The notes beneath the pieces were generated by a model, which worked only from the letters and a program-made list of their open reading frames with translations, was not told the DNA's origin and made no database searches. A stretch of DNA of 64,000 nucleotides from contig PKXU01000136.1 in the NCBI GenBank assembly GCA_003132445.1, positions 84,576 through 148,575 on the forward strand, given 5' to 3'. Below, one piece after another: positions 35,577-44,194 of this stretch; position 1 is the stretch's first letter; each line of letters starts with the position of its first letter. A program made the position numbers and the translations under genes. Source of the DNA: Acidobacteriaceae bacterium. Its GTDB lineage: Bacteria > Acidobacteriota > Terriglobia > Terriglobales > Acidobacteriaceae.

Positions 35577-35975
35577 TTAGACAAAATTATCCGCGACAGA
35601 GCGCCCGTTGATCACAGCACAATAAAGTCCTCGCCAGTTGCGTTGCCATCTCGATCCCTTGCAAGTACCGGGTGACTGGGCTTCGATGTAACCGGCAGCG
35701 TTGTCTGCTGAAAGACTTTCTTTGCACTTTGGGCAGCGCGGCGAATTGCCTCTGCTAAATTTGCCGCCGCATTCACACGGCAGCAGGTGCTCCTCCATCT
35801 CTGAGGGTATTTCGGCGTATGTCCATTTGACACCCTTCGGCCAGCCCGCGCTGTAGGCGGAAAGGATGGCTGTCATGCCGCAACTATCACAGTAAGCATA
35901 GGAGCTATCGCCAAAGCCACTGTGGTAGATCTTGATTTCGAAAGATTCCCCGCAATGTTCGCACAATCCGGTCAC
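35577..35975 (-). CDS. Zinc-ribbon protein of unknown function
   Basis: 132 residues with three CxxC/CxC zinc-type knuckles: 'CEHCGESF'/'CDSCGM', 'CECGGKF' and 'CPKCKESL'. Small, no membrane helix, no recognised enzyme domain. It may be a structural or nucleic-acid-binding protein. It converges on scoB and may follow the aldo/keto reductase's direction from upstream (28 bp gap). Confidence 0.65.
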   Translation of the reverse strand: MTGLCEHCGESFEIKIYHSGFGDSSYAYCDSCGMTAILSAYSAGWPKGVKWTYAEIPSEMEEHLLPCECGGKFSRGNSPRCPKCKESLSADNAAGYIEAQSPGTCKGSRWQRNWRGLYCAVINGRSVADNFV

Positions 35976-36002
35976 AGTCGCTAATTGTAGCTCGGCATTT
36001 TT

Positions 36003-36869
36003 CTATGCGGTCGCGATCCTGCGAATCAAATCTTCCTGCTCCTGTTTGCTCTCCGCGCCGATCGTGAACGCGTCGAGCACCCCGAGCGACAACGCATATT
36101 TGATCGCTTCATCCTGACGATTGCGCAGCGTGCCCTGTCCTAGAATCTTCATGCCCACCACCGCTTTTCCCGCACTCTTCATCTCTTTCAAGACGCTGAG
36201 TACGGTCGCGGGATCGGCATCCATGTAGGCGCCCACAGGATTCATGCGTGCCAGATCAACTTCCACCCACGGAGATTTTGCCGCGGCGCGCAGAGCTTCG
36301 ATGCTGTGGCAGGAACAACCGTGAGCACGAATGATTCCCTTCTGTTTGGCCTCGGAGAGCACATCCATCGCGCCTCTGTAACGGTCCGTCCAATCGACCT
36401 CAGTCACGCAGTGCATCAGGCAAACATCCAGGTAGTCCGTTCCGAGTTCGCGGCGGAAGCGGTCGAGATCGGCGCGCATAGTGGCCGCATCGCGTGCCCA
36501 GCTTTTCGTGAGCACTGTAACTTTATCTCGCGGAACGTGCTTCAGCGCCTCGGCGACGTGAGGATGGCTGCCATAGGAGTCGGCGGAATCGAAAAAGCGA
36601 AGTCCGTGATCGTATCCATTGAGCAGCAGATCGGACAGCCCTTGAATGCCCAGCGCCGTTTGATGCGAATGATGTCCCGACCCGACTGTGCCCGTTCCCA
36701 TGGCGAGGCGACTGGTTCTAATGCCGGTGGTGCCCAAAGTGACGGTGTCGGAGGCGGAGAATTTCGCGCTGAGCTGCTGCTCTGCAATGGCATTCAGAAT
36801 TGATTTGGAACTGAGCCAGGCCGCTCCCAGGCCTGACGCGGAGCGAACAAGAAATTCGCGGCGACGCAT
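36003..36869 (-). CDS. Tat-exported aldo/keto reductase
   Basis: 288 residues from ATG 36869 ('MRRREFLVRSASGLGAAWL', a Tat-type signal); the track start is five codons earlier. 'TLGTTGIRTSRLAMGTGTVG', 'FFDSADSYG' (Asp and Tyr of the catalytic tetrad), 'VLTKSW' (Lys) and 'DVCLMHCV' (His) are AKR features. Export of an AKR by Tat is plausible because NAD(P) could be bound in the cytoplasm. Substrate unknown. Confidence 0.85.
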   Translation of the reverse strand: MRRREFLVRSASGLGAAWLSSKSILNAIAEQQLSAKFSASDTVTLGTTGIRTSRLAMGTGTVGSGHHSHQTALGIQGLSDLLLNGYDHGLRFFDSADSYGSHPHVAEALKHVPRDKVTVLTKSWARDAATMRADLDRFRRELGTDYLDVCLMHCVTEVDWTDRYRGAMDVLSEAKQKGIIRAHGCSCHSIEALRAAAKSPWVEVDLARMNPVGAYMDADPATVLSVLKEMKSAGKAVVGMKILGQGTLRNRQDEAIKYALSLGVLDAFTIGAESKQEQEDLIRRIATA

Positions 36870-37026
36870 GGGTCCTCCTAACAACGTTAGCGCTTCTGTA
36901 AGGCTACACCAGCCAGACGTGGGATGAAAAGACGCGAAGCGATGAGGATGAAGTCAGTTTAATTTCCACGAACCGGCAAAAATGCCACGATCGTTCCGGG
37001 GACTGTACAGGACGGCATTACTTCGG

Positions 37027-37227
37027 CTAGATACGAAACGGAGCAGCCAATAGCCGGAATGGCAAAGTAATCGCCAGGAAGATAATCTCCAGCACCCCGT
37101 GAACCGCGACTCCAACGATGCGGAACGGTAGCAGCAACACCCAGATGAAAGGATAGGCAACAAGAGCCAGCAAAGCCAGGGGCCAGCAGAGTACGAAAAG
37201 GATGCACCATAGTAAGAACGCGAACAC
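37027..37227 (-). CDS. Small hydrophobic membrane protein
   Basis: 66 residues, almost wholly hydrophobic, with two or three helices ('FAFLLWCILFVLCWPLALLALVA', 'PFIWVLLLPFRIVGVAVHG', 'LEIIFLAITLPFRLLAAPF'). The 'LPFRI'-type phrase occurs three times, suggesting internal duplication. Not recognised. The overlapping out-of-frame ORFs (36954-37210) are shadows. Confidence 0.5.
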   Translation of the reverse strand: MFAFLLWCILFVLCWPLALLALVAYPFIWVLLLPFRIVGVAVHGVLEIIFLAITLPFRLLAAPFRI

Positions 37228-37324
37228 GGCTGAGACCTCCCGATCGATATCGATCTCCGAAATCGATGTCTAGATAATTGTACGTTCCAATCGAGGAAAA
37301 AGTTCCATGCGCGACCCAGCCCGA

Positions 37325-37981
37325 TTATTCGAATTGCTTTCGGAAGGCAGCCAGTTGTTGTTGAACTTCCGAAAGTTCCTGCCGCAATCGAGCAACCTCT
37401 TTCTCTAACGATTCCAGACGGTTGCCGACGGGGCCGCTGGTCTGTGAGGGCGAATGTGCCTGCGCCATATCTGCCAATTCCGGCGCAGCTGGCTCACCAG
37501 AGAAGAGATGCATGTAACGCGATTCCTTTGTGCCGGGCTGGCGCGGAAGAACTCGCGCCAGTGGCGGTTCTCGCTGGACGAGGCGATCTAGTGTGGAAAC
37601 GACGTCTTCCAGAGCTTCGAAATGATACATTCTGTCGGCGCGGCCGCGCAGTTCGCCGGGAGTCTGCGCTCCGCGCAGGAGAAGTACACAGACGATTGCC
37701 ATCTCGCGACGATCAAAATTAAAGACTTCCTGCAGACGGTGTTCGAACTTCGTGACCCTGCTGTCGGCTCCGCTCGCAGGGCCAGCCACACGTTTTTCCT
37801 GCAGCGTGCTTAGAGCTTGGCGCACCGTTTCTTCGTCCAATGTCATCACTGGATCGCGATTTTGTTTTTGATTGCAAGCGTTGACCAGCGCGTTCAATGA
37901 AAGCGGATAGTAATCAGGCGTAGTGATGTCTTTTTCGATCAGCGAGCCAAGAACGCGGGTCTCAATTTCGCTAAGGTTCAC
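37325..37981 (-). CDS. yceH: YceH family (DUF480) protein
   Basis: 218 residues. 'LSEIETRVLGSLIEKDITTPDYYPLSLNAL' with 'ACNQKQNRDPVM' and 'VLLLRGAQTPGELRGR' are typical of YceH, a two winged-helix protein. The C-terminal ~45 residues are a predicted coiled coil ('LEKEVARLRQELSEVQQQL'). Function unsettled; probably DNA-binding. Confidence 0.9.
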   Translation of the reverse strand: MNLSEIETRVLGSLIEKDITTPDYYPLSLNALVNACNQKQNRDPVMTLDEETVRQALSTLQEKRVAGPASGADSRVTKFEHRLQEVFNFDRREMAIVCVLLLRGAQTPGELRGRADRMYHFEALEDVVSTLDRLVQREPPLARVLPRQPGTKESRYMHLFSGEPAAPELADMAQAHSPSQTSGPVGNRLESLEKEVARLRQELSEVQQQLAAFRKQFE

Positions 37982-38218
37982 GATGCCTTCCAGGAATTTG
38001 TGCGTTGTGATTCTAATTCATGGCGAATCGCAATTGGCCGAATCGCGAATTACATCGGAACGAAATCACAATCGGGGGACACCGGTTTCTTCCTTGCCTT
38101 GGACTTGTTTTCACGTTGGCCAGCGTTCAATTTCGCCGATCCTGATATAGTCTCTCTCAGCGGACCTTCTGGATCTGCGCTCGGGCAACGAGCAGGCAGC
38201 AATGCGCAAGGAGCAACG

Positions 38219-38575
38219 ATGCTGCGACTATTGATTCATTGGGTGTTGAGTGCACTTGCAGTATGGATTATGGCTCAGGTCGTTCCCGGAATTTATGTCA
38301 GCGGGCCGCGGAATGCGCTGATCGCGGCACTGGTCATCGGTTTCATCAACGCGACCATCGGGCTGGTACTCAAAATAATTACGTTACCTCTCACCCTGCT
38401 GACCCTGGGTTTGTTCTGGTTCGTCATCAACGCGCTGATGTTGGAATTTGCTTCGGCGCTTCTCGCGCCAGGATTTCAGGTGCGCAGTTTTCTTGCGGCA
38501 TTTATCGGTGCTATCGTGTTGAGCATCGTTAACATGCTGTTAAAAGCCATTGTGATGCCGAGCCGTTCGCGCTAG
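38219..38575 (+). CDS. Phage-holin-IV/YvlD-like four-helix membrane protein
   Basis: 118 residues from ATG 38219, with AAGGAG 8 bp before; the track start 38000 is spurious. Four membrane helices, with 'ALIAALVIGFINATIGLVLKIITLPLTLLTLGLFWFVINAL' the family's hallmark region. It belongs to the 'phage holin family' (YvlD) proteins common in chromosomes, not to an actual phage lysis cassette: no phage gene is near. Confidence 0.85.
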   Translation: MLRLLIHWVLSALAVWIMAQVVPGIYVSGPRNALIAALVIGFINATIGLVLKIITLPLTLLTLGLFWFVINALMLEFASALLAPGFQVRSFLAAFIGAIVLSIVNMLLKAIVMPSRSR

Positions 38576-38626
38576 AAATAGCTCTGGACCGATTCACAGC
38601 ACGGCAGAAAAACTTCCATGATTTTT

Positions 38627-39487
38627 CTAATGCTTTGCTGCCGGGCCTGATTTTTTCGGTCGAATCGCCTGCCAATCTTCTTCCCTGAGCACACGCCCTA
38701 AATTGCTGAACTCTCCGGCACCTTGCAGGAATTCTCCTCCATCCATGCGTATGACTTCGCCATTAATGTAGCCCGATTCATCGCTCACCAAAAAGGCCGC
38801 GAGGTTGGCGAGTTCTTCCACCGTGCCGAAGCGGTGCAAGGGATTGCGATCCAGAGCGACTGCTTCCAGGTCTGCACGCGGCAACACGCGCGAAAATGCC
38901 CCCTGCGTGGGAATTGGCCCGGGAGCAATGGCGTTCATGCGAATTCCGCGATTCCCCCACTCAACCGCAAGGCTGCGCATTAGAGCTTCCACGCCGGCCT
39001 TGGAAACAGCCGAAGGAACAACATACGCCGAACCCACCGGGGCGTAGGTCGCCGAGATACTGAGGACAGTACCGGCATGGGCGGCCTTGAGCCAGCGGCG
39101 TCCACAGGCCATGGTCGCATGGAGCGTGCCCATGAGCACAATGCCGATCACCGATTCGAATGCGCGCGCGGAAAGCTCTTCGGTGCGGGCGATAAAATTT
39201 CCCGCAGCGTTGTTCACGAGTATGTCCAACGCAGCGGCGCTCCAGATGGAATCGATCATTGCTTCAACAGCTTCGAGATTGCGAACGTCGCACGCTAGCG
39301 GATGGATTGCGCTCTTCGTTGCCTCTGAGAGCTCGGCGGCCGTCTGCTTCAGAACTTCTTCACGCCGCCCGCAGATGTAAACCGTAGCGCCGAGCTCAAG
39401 AAAGCGCTGTGCCATGCCTTTGCCCAGCCCGGTGCCGCCCCCGGTGATCAAAATGCGCTTGTGACGTAAAAGGTCAGCACGAAACAT
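38627..39487 (-). CDS. 2,4-dienoyl-CoA reductase-like SDR
   Basis: 286 residues from ATG 39487, after TTGGAGG. The Rossmann 'ILITGGGTGLGKGMAQRFL' and 'NNAAGNF' mark an SDR. 'YVVPSAVSKAGVEALMRSLA' lacks the usual SDR Tyr four residues before Lys, and 'PGPIPTQGAFSR' with 'FGTVEELANLAAFL' follows; both are traits of mitochondrial-type 2,4-dienoyl-CoA reductases. It would reduce dienoyl-CoA with NADPH in breakdown of unsaturated fatty acids. Monocistronic here. Confidence 0.85.
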   Translation of the reverse strand: MFRADLLRHKRILITGGGTGLGKGMAQRFLELGATVYICGRREEVLKQTAAELSEATKSAIHPLACDVRNLEAVEAMIDSIWSAAALDILVNNAAGNFIARTEELSARAFESVIGIVLMGTLHATMACGRRWLKAAHAGTVLSISATYAPVGSAYVVPSAVSKAGVEALMRSLAVEWGNRGIRMNAIAPGPIPTQGAFSRVLPRADLEAVALDRNPLHRFGTVEELANLAAFLVSDESGYINGEVIRMDGGEFLQGAGEFSNLGRVLREEDWQAIRPKKSGPAAKH

Positions 39488-39747
39488 AAAGGCCTCCAAC
39501 AAGAGGGAAAAAAAATGGATGAATAAATGAACGAGAGATTATAAGGGTTGGATCCGCGTGCTGCCGTGATGTGATTCGCTCGCTTCGCGCCAATGATTCG
39601 CGCAGGCGTGGTTCGCCGCCCACACCGTGTCCCGCGCCCCACAAGGGATTTGGAGCATTCTTCGTTAACTCGCCCCGAATCAACGGTCATTCCCGTGGCG
39701 CCGGGCGTGCAATCACCATGTTGCCGCTCGCCGGCAGGAGGCAACCC

Positions 39748-40710
39748 ATGACCCGCATCAACGCACTTCGAACCATCGCAGAATCTCGCAGTTCCGTAGC
39801 CTGGGGCAAGCAAACCAGCGCGCTAATCTTCGCTGCGCTGCTGATCGTTTGCTCCGTAACCGTCGGCTGCTCCAAAGACCAGCCGAAACCCGTAAGCTCC
39901 AATAACCAGATTCCCATCCCGCAGCCCACAAGCCAAATCGCGCCGCAGCCTGCCCCTATGGTGCAAGCGGAGAACAAGCCCGCGGCAAAGAAAGTGGTTC
40001 ACAAGAAGCCGGCAATCGCGAATTACAGCGACAAAATGTCTGGCGTAACTTTCGAGTATCCGCGCCGCTATGCGATTGAAACCGGCAACGCGGCCACCGA
40101 ACTTCTCGCGTCGAATCCGATCGCGATGAATTTTGTGCAGCCGGGCGGAGTCGCCCTCGCCGCTGTTGAGTTGCCCGAAACCAGCTTTGCGAATACCGAT
40201 TTTTCCTCGGCTTTTTTGAACGTGAGTATCCACAAAACTCTCACCGCCGATCAATGCTCCGAATTCGCCGTGCCGCAGCCGAAGGTGAGCCCACCCCCGC
40301 CATCAGCTGAGTCGACCGTCGCCCCAGCGACAGCCGAGGCCGCAACACCAACGGCGACACAACCAGCAGCTCAGCCGACCGCTGCTTCGGAGGTTGTATC
40401 TGCGTCCAGTTCGAAGCTCATGCTCGGAGACCTCGAGCTTCGCGGCACCGAAGCCGTGGCGGGGGAAGGCACTCGTCAGAGTGACTCCAAGTACTTCCAT
40501 GTTTTTCAAAATGGAGCCTGCTACGAGTTCGCACTCAACGTTACGACCGTGGCCTCCGAAGACGGCGTCATGAAGCACGTCGATCGCGATAAAGTCTTCG
40601 ACCGCCTGGAGAAAATCCTGGCCACGGTTAAGATCAATCCGATCGTCACCGCTCCCGAAGCAACCGCCGAAGCACCGGCAAAAACGCCCGCTCCAACTCC
40701 GGCGCAGTAA
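39748..40710 (+). CDS. Ala/Pro-rich lipoprotein of unknown function
   Basis: 320 residues from ATG 39748 preceded by GGCAGGAGG; the track start 39571 adds 59 unsupported residues. 'ALLIVCSVTVGC' is a lipobox with Cys about residue 41, so it is likely an outer-membrane or periplasmic lipoprotein. A Pro/Gln linker follows, then 'MSGVTFEYPRRYAIETGN', which recalls PsbP/DUF1795-like folds. A second Ala/Thr/Pro-rich linker interrupts the domain. Function not assignable. Confidence 0.7.
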   Translation: MTRINALRTIAESRSSVAWGKQTSALIFAALLIVCSVTVGCSKDQPKPVSSNNQIPIPQPTSQIAPQPAPMVQAENKPAAKKVVHKKPAIANYSDKMSGVTFEYPRRYAIETGNAATELLASNPIAMNFVQPGGVALAAVELPETSFANTDFSSAFLNVSIHKTLTADQCSEFAVPQPKVSPPPPSAESTVAPATAEAATPTATQPAAQPTAASEVVSASSSKLMLGDLELRGTEAVAGEGTRQSDSKYFHVFQNGACYEFALNVTTVASEDGVMKHVDRDKVFDRLEKILATVKINPIVTAPEATAEAPAKTPAPTPAQ

Positions 40711-40726
40711 GCAACTAAACCGAGTG

Positions 40727-40763
40727 CCCCATCCTAGCCGCCTTCTTTGCGGCCAGGATGGGG
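40727..40763. repeat. REP-like palindrome, intergenic copy
   Basis: CCCCATCCTAGCCGC and GCGGCCAGGATGGGG pair at 14 of 15 positions around a 7-bp loop. Same family as the copy inside trpB (29337-29373). Sitting 17 bp after the lipoprotein gene, it could also act as a terminator. Confidence 0.75.
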
Positions 40764-40844
40764 GTATTTGATTTTGAGATGGATAGTCAGACGGATGGTC
40801 AGTGCGATTGAAAAGCGCAACGAACGACGGATTCTCCAGCTCAG

Positions 40845-41345
40845 TCAGTGCTCAGTTTTTCCACTCAGTAATTCAATCGCATGCGGGATCAACTCAACCA
40901 CGGCTGCCAGCGAATCCGCCGCTCCCGCCGGACTGCCAGGTAGATTCAGAATCAGAGCGCTTCCCCGTGCACCGCAGACGCCCCGGCTCAGCGCGGCGAA
41001 CGGAGTCTTCTTGCTTCCTTCACTTCGCATTCGTTCTGCCACGCCGTCCAAAAGGCGGTCGCAAACTGCCACAGTTGCTTCGGGAGTGACATCGCGCGCG
41101 GCAATTCCAGTTCCGCCCGTCGTAACTACCAAGCGTACATCGCGCGCCAGCCGAATTAGCAGATCTTGAATTTTGCTTGAATCGTCAGGAACAACTTCGC
41201 GCGCGGTTACCGAGAAGTGAAGCTGTTGCAGAAGTTGCGCCACCGCAGGCCCAGAAACATCCTCGCGTTCGCCGCAAGCGCAAGAATCGCTGACCGTCAC
41301 CACCGCGGCCGTCACTCCCTCCAGCCTACCCATCGAGGAGGACAT
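40845..41345 (-). CDS. moaB: MogA/MoaB-type molybdopterin adenylyltransferase
   Basis: 166 residues from ATG 41345 (162 from 41333); the track extension to 41471 overlaps the regulator upstream. 'VTAAVVTVSDSCACGEREDVSG', 'LVVTTGGTGIAARDVTPEA' and 'ALILNLPGSPAGA' identify the family, which adenylates molybdopterin before Mo insertion. The start overlaps the receiver-DUF4388 gene by 8-20 bp, so the two are translationally linked. With MoaC and MoeA it serves Moco enzymes such as FdnG. Confidence 0.9.
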   Translation of the reverse strand: MSSSMGRLEGVTAAVVTVSDSCACGEREDVSGPAVAQLLQQLHFSVTAREVVPDDSSKIQDLLIRLARDVRLVVTTGGTGIAARDVTPEATVAVCDRLLDGVAERMRSEGSKKTPFAALSRGVCGARGSALILNLPGSPAGAADSLAAVVELIPHAIELLSGKTEH

Positions 41346-42174
41346 CTTCCTCTTCTTCCTTGTCGCGCCGCGCGTTGCTCGGAGGCATCGCTGATGTGCT
41401 CGCAGCCGAAGGCGCAGATGCGGCGACTGCCGCAGGCTCCGCCTCCGCGCCGCCTTCGCGAGCCGACTCATCCAGCAACCGCAAGCCCTCCATCAGCAGT
41501 CCCTGGGTGTTGAGTTGCGTAGTCTCCTTGTCCGTCTTGCCTTCAAAATCGAGCTGGAAATTTCCTCCGGTCCAGCGCAGCACTTTAAAGACCGCCTCGT
41601 CGCCCACCAGCGCGCCATAGGTTGCGTGCTTGACCTGCCCTTCCACAAAAAACACTTCGCACTTGTCGCCTTCATTGCTCAAAGACAGCTGGCAGCTCTT
41701 GCGTCCCATTTCCAGCGACTGCATCAGGTCGATCACATTCATCTGCGAAAGACTGCCGCGCACCACTCCATCCTTGGGCGCGGTCTTCGCCAATTTCTCC
41801 AGCGAAATCCGGTCAATCGTCCGCTTGATGCGGCGCGTGGCGTCTTTCAGAAAAAACGGCTTCTCCAAATAATCATCGGCCGCATCCTGCGGCGAAAGCC
41901 GCTCCGCAATATCCACCTTGCTTGCCATCAACACAGTCGAAAAATTTGCCGTCGCTGGCCGGCTCCTCAGCTTCTCTACCAGTTGACGTCCATCCATGCC
42001 TGGCATTCGGTAGTCGCACACCAGCAAATCCGGAACGTCGTCCACCGCCTTCAACAGCGCGTCCGCCGCATCCGTCGCAGTCGTCACCAGCGCCAGCGGC
42101 GTCAATGCCTGTTGCAGCATCGCCAGCACCATCGGATTGTCGTCCACCACCAACAGCTTGACGTTATTCGCCAT
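41326..42174 (-). CDS. Response regulator: receiver domain plus DUF4388 (PATAN)
   Basis: 282 residues. Receiver domain ~1-125: acidic 'VVDDN', phospho-Asp in 'LLVCDYRMPGMDG', Thr/Ser region 'VLMASK', Lys in 'YLEKPF'. Then DUF4388 ('VRGSLSQMNVIDLMQSLEMGRKSCQLSL', 'VFFVEGQVKHATYG') and an Ala/Pro tail. DUF4388 proteins act in surface motility and polarity signalling rather than binding DNA. It sits among molybdenum cofactor genes and a PilT-like ATPase. No histidine kinase nearby. Confidence 0.9.
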   Translation of the reverse strand: MANNVKLLVVDDNPMVLAMLQQALTPLALVTTATDAADALLKAVDDVPDLLVCDYRMPGMDGRQLVEKLRSRPATANFSTVLMASKVDIAERLSPQDAADDYLEKPFFLKDATRRIKRTIDRISLEKLAKTAPKDGVVRGSLSQMNVIDLMQSLEMGRKSCQLSLSNEGDKCEVFFVEGQVKHATYGALVGDEAVFKVLRWTGGNFQLDFEGKTDKETTQLNTQGLLMEGLRLLDESAREGGAEAEPAAVAASAPSAASTSAMPPSNARRDKEEEEDVLLDG

Positions 42175-42203
42175 GTTTGAAGTTGTTATGAAGTGCGAGA
42201 TTG

Positions 42204-42674
42204 TTACTTTGCCCTTCGATACTCTCCACTCTTCCCGCCACTCTTTCGCTCCAGCACAATTTCTCGAATCTCAATGCTCTTGTCCGCGGCCTTGCACATG
42301 TCGTAAACCGTCAGCGCGGCTATGCTGGCGGCAACCAACGCCTCCATTTCTACTCCGGTCTCCGCAGTGGTTGCGGCTTTGGAGGTGATTGCGACGCCAT
42401 TTTCGCACAGGCGCAACTCCACATCAACGACGGCTAGCGGCAAGGGATGACACAGGGGAATCAGTTCCGCGGTGCGCTTCGCGGCCATGATACCGGCGAT
42501 ACGAGCGGTTTCCAGCGGATCGCCTTTCGGATTCTTCGGGAAGGCTGCGAGCACTTCTGGTTTGATCGCTACGAAGGCGCTGGCTTCAGCCTCACGCCGG
42601 GTTGCGGCTTTGCCGGAGACGTCGACCATCCGCGCCCGTCCCGCGCGGTCGTAGTGGGAGAGTTTCGTCGGCAT
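42204..42674 (-). CDS. moaC: Cyclic pyranopterin monophosphate synthase
   Basis: 156 residues from ATG 42674 ('[20 protein letters not shown]'); the track start at 42812 reads through a repeat. '[15 protein letters not shown]' and '[24 protein letters not shown]' are the MoaC active-site regions. It works with MoaA to build cyclic pyranopterin for molybdopterin. 29 bp before the receiver-DUF4388 gene. Confidence 0.94.
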   Translation of the reverse strand: MPTKLSHYDRAGRARMVDVSGKAATRREAEASAFVAIKPEVLAAFPKNPKGDPLETARIAGIMAAKRTAELIPLCHPLPLAVVDVELRLCENGVAITSKAATTAETGVEMEALVAASIAALTVYDMCKAADKSIEIREIVLERKSGGKSGEYRRAK

Positions 42675-42744
42675 GAATGCCTCTATCTTACATGCACCGG
42701 CAGCCGTCCAGACGCGACTGGCCAGAGCCGGGGTCATGGGAAGA

Positions 42745-42834
42745 TTTCTGATTGTCGATTTCTGATTGTTGATTGAAGTGCCAAATGCGACCGGCCATTT
42801 TTTTACAATCAACCATCATCAATCAGAAATCACC
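42745..42834. repeat. Inverted AATCA-rich repeats between moeA and moaC
   Basis: TTCTGATTGTCGATTTCTGA at ~42746 and CAATCAACCATCATCAATCA at ~42806 are inverted relatives; they could form a long hairpin in the transcript. Confidence 0.5.
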
Positions 42835-44122
42835 AGTCGCTTCTCATTACCGCTACCCACTCTCCCGCCGCAATGCGCTCTCGATCTTCGGGAATCACGA
42901 TGTAGCAATTCGCACGCGCCGTCGCCGCGATGTCGCCGGAACCCTGCCAGGCAACCAACTCGACCTGCGAATCCTCGAATTCGCCGGAAAGAATGGCCGG
43001 CAGAAAACGTTTGAGTCCAGTCTTGACGCTGATCTCTCGTTTCAGCCGTGCATGAAGGAATTGAAGCTTGCGCGCCGACTGGCCGGTCAATGCCTCCAGC
43101 ACGGGTCGCGCGAAAATTTCGAACGTCACCATGGTCGATACCGGATTTCCCGGTAAGCCGAAGAAATAAGTGGCTCGTCCGGCGCGGCTCTGGGAACCCG
43201 CGCCACACTTGCCAAATACGATTGGTCGTCCTGGCTGAATTTTCGCCCCGGTAAAAAAGAATTCGGCGCTCATTTCCGTCAGCACTTGCTCCACAAGATC
43301 ATAACGGCCCATGGAGACTCCACCGGTCATCAGCAACAAGTCGGCCTTCAGGCCGTCGTCGATCAGCCGGCGCAGTCCTTGCGACTCGTCCGGCGCCACA
43401 CCTAACAGCACTGGTTCACCGCCCGCCGAAAGAATCTGCGCAGCCAGAGAATAACTGTTGGAGTTACGGATCTGAGTTGGACCCGGAGTGGTCTCGACGT
43501 CGACGAGCTCGTCGCCGGTGCTCAACACGGCGACTCGCGGCCTCTTGTATACCTGCAACTGTGCTTTGCCCGCAGACGCGGCCAGCGCCACGGCTGCTGC
43601 ATTCATACGAGCGCGGCGTTCAATCAAGCACGCCCCGGCGCGGGCCTCGGCGCCGCGAGGAACAATATTCTCGCCGGCATCCACGCCCCGCCTGATCTCG
43701 ACCCGCGCCCCACTTTTCGCATCAAGCTGTGAACTGTATTCCACCATCACCACCGCGTCGGCGCCGGTGGGAACCGGCGCTCCGGTCATGATCGATGCGG
43801 CTTGGCCGCTGCCAAGATTGTTCGGGATTTTGTCGAACTGCTCCCCCGCTCTGATTTCGCCGATTACTGCGAGCGTCGCGGGAAGTCGCGACAAGTCCGC
43901 AGAGCGCACGGCATATCCGTCGCGAGTGGAGCGAGCAAATGGAGGAATATCCCGGTCCGCCAGCACCGGCTCAAACAAAATCCGCCCTGCAGCGGCTAGC
44001 AATTCTACGGATTCGGTTCGGCCCTCCCCAACTTGGCTGGCCCGAATCAGTTCAGCCTGGCCCTCCACCACTCGGCGGGCGTCTTCAAAACTCAACACAA
44101 CATTCACGGCTGCGACCGACAT
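42830..44122 (-). CDS. moeA: Molybdopterin molybdenumtransferase
   Basis: 430 residues from ATG 44122 ('MSVAAVNVVLSFEDARRVVE'); a start at 44146 is possible and neither has a good ribosome binding site. 'PPFARSTRDGYAVRSADL', 'IMTGAPVPTGADAVVMVE', 'VAVLSTGDELVD', 'RNSNSYSLAAQIL', 'LLMTGGVSMGRYDLV' and 'FFGLPGNPVSTMVTFE' are MoeA motifs. It inserts molybdate into adenylylated molybdopterin. Followed by moaC after 155 bp of repeats. Confidence 0.94.
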   Translation of the reverse strand: MSVAAVNVVLSFEDARRVVEGQAELIRASQVGEGRTESVELLAAAGRILFEPVLADRDIPPFARSTRDGYAVRSADLSRLPATLAVIGEIRAGEQFDKIPNNLGSGQAASIMTGAPVPTGADAVVMVEYSSQLDAKSGARVEIRRGVDAGENIVPRGAEARAGACLIERRARMNAAAVALAASAGKAQLQVYKRPRVAVLSTGDELVDVETTPGPTQIRNSNSYSLAAQILSAGGEPVLLGVAPDESQGLRRLIDDGLKADLLLMTGGVSMGRYDLVEQVLTEMSAEFFFTGAKIQPGRPIVFGKCGAGSQSRAGRATYFFGLPGNPVSTMVTFEIFARPVLEALTGQSARKLQFLHARLKREISVKTGLKRFLPAILSGEFEDSQVELVAWQGSGDIAATARANCYIVIPEDRERIAAGEWVAVMRSDW

Positions 44123-44194
44123 GAATGCAATGATACGACACAGCATGTACTGAGATTGAGAGCGGAATCCGCGGCGAGGAATTGTAGAGTTTTT

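Noticed and set aside
38219-38575. Prophage marker (holin-like)
   Set aside because: The YvlD/holin-IV family is a common chromosomal membrane protein and no phage gene is near.
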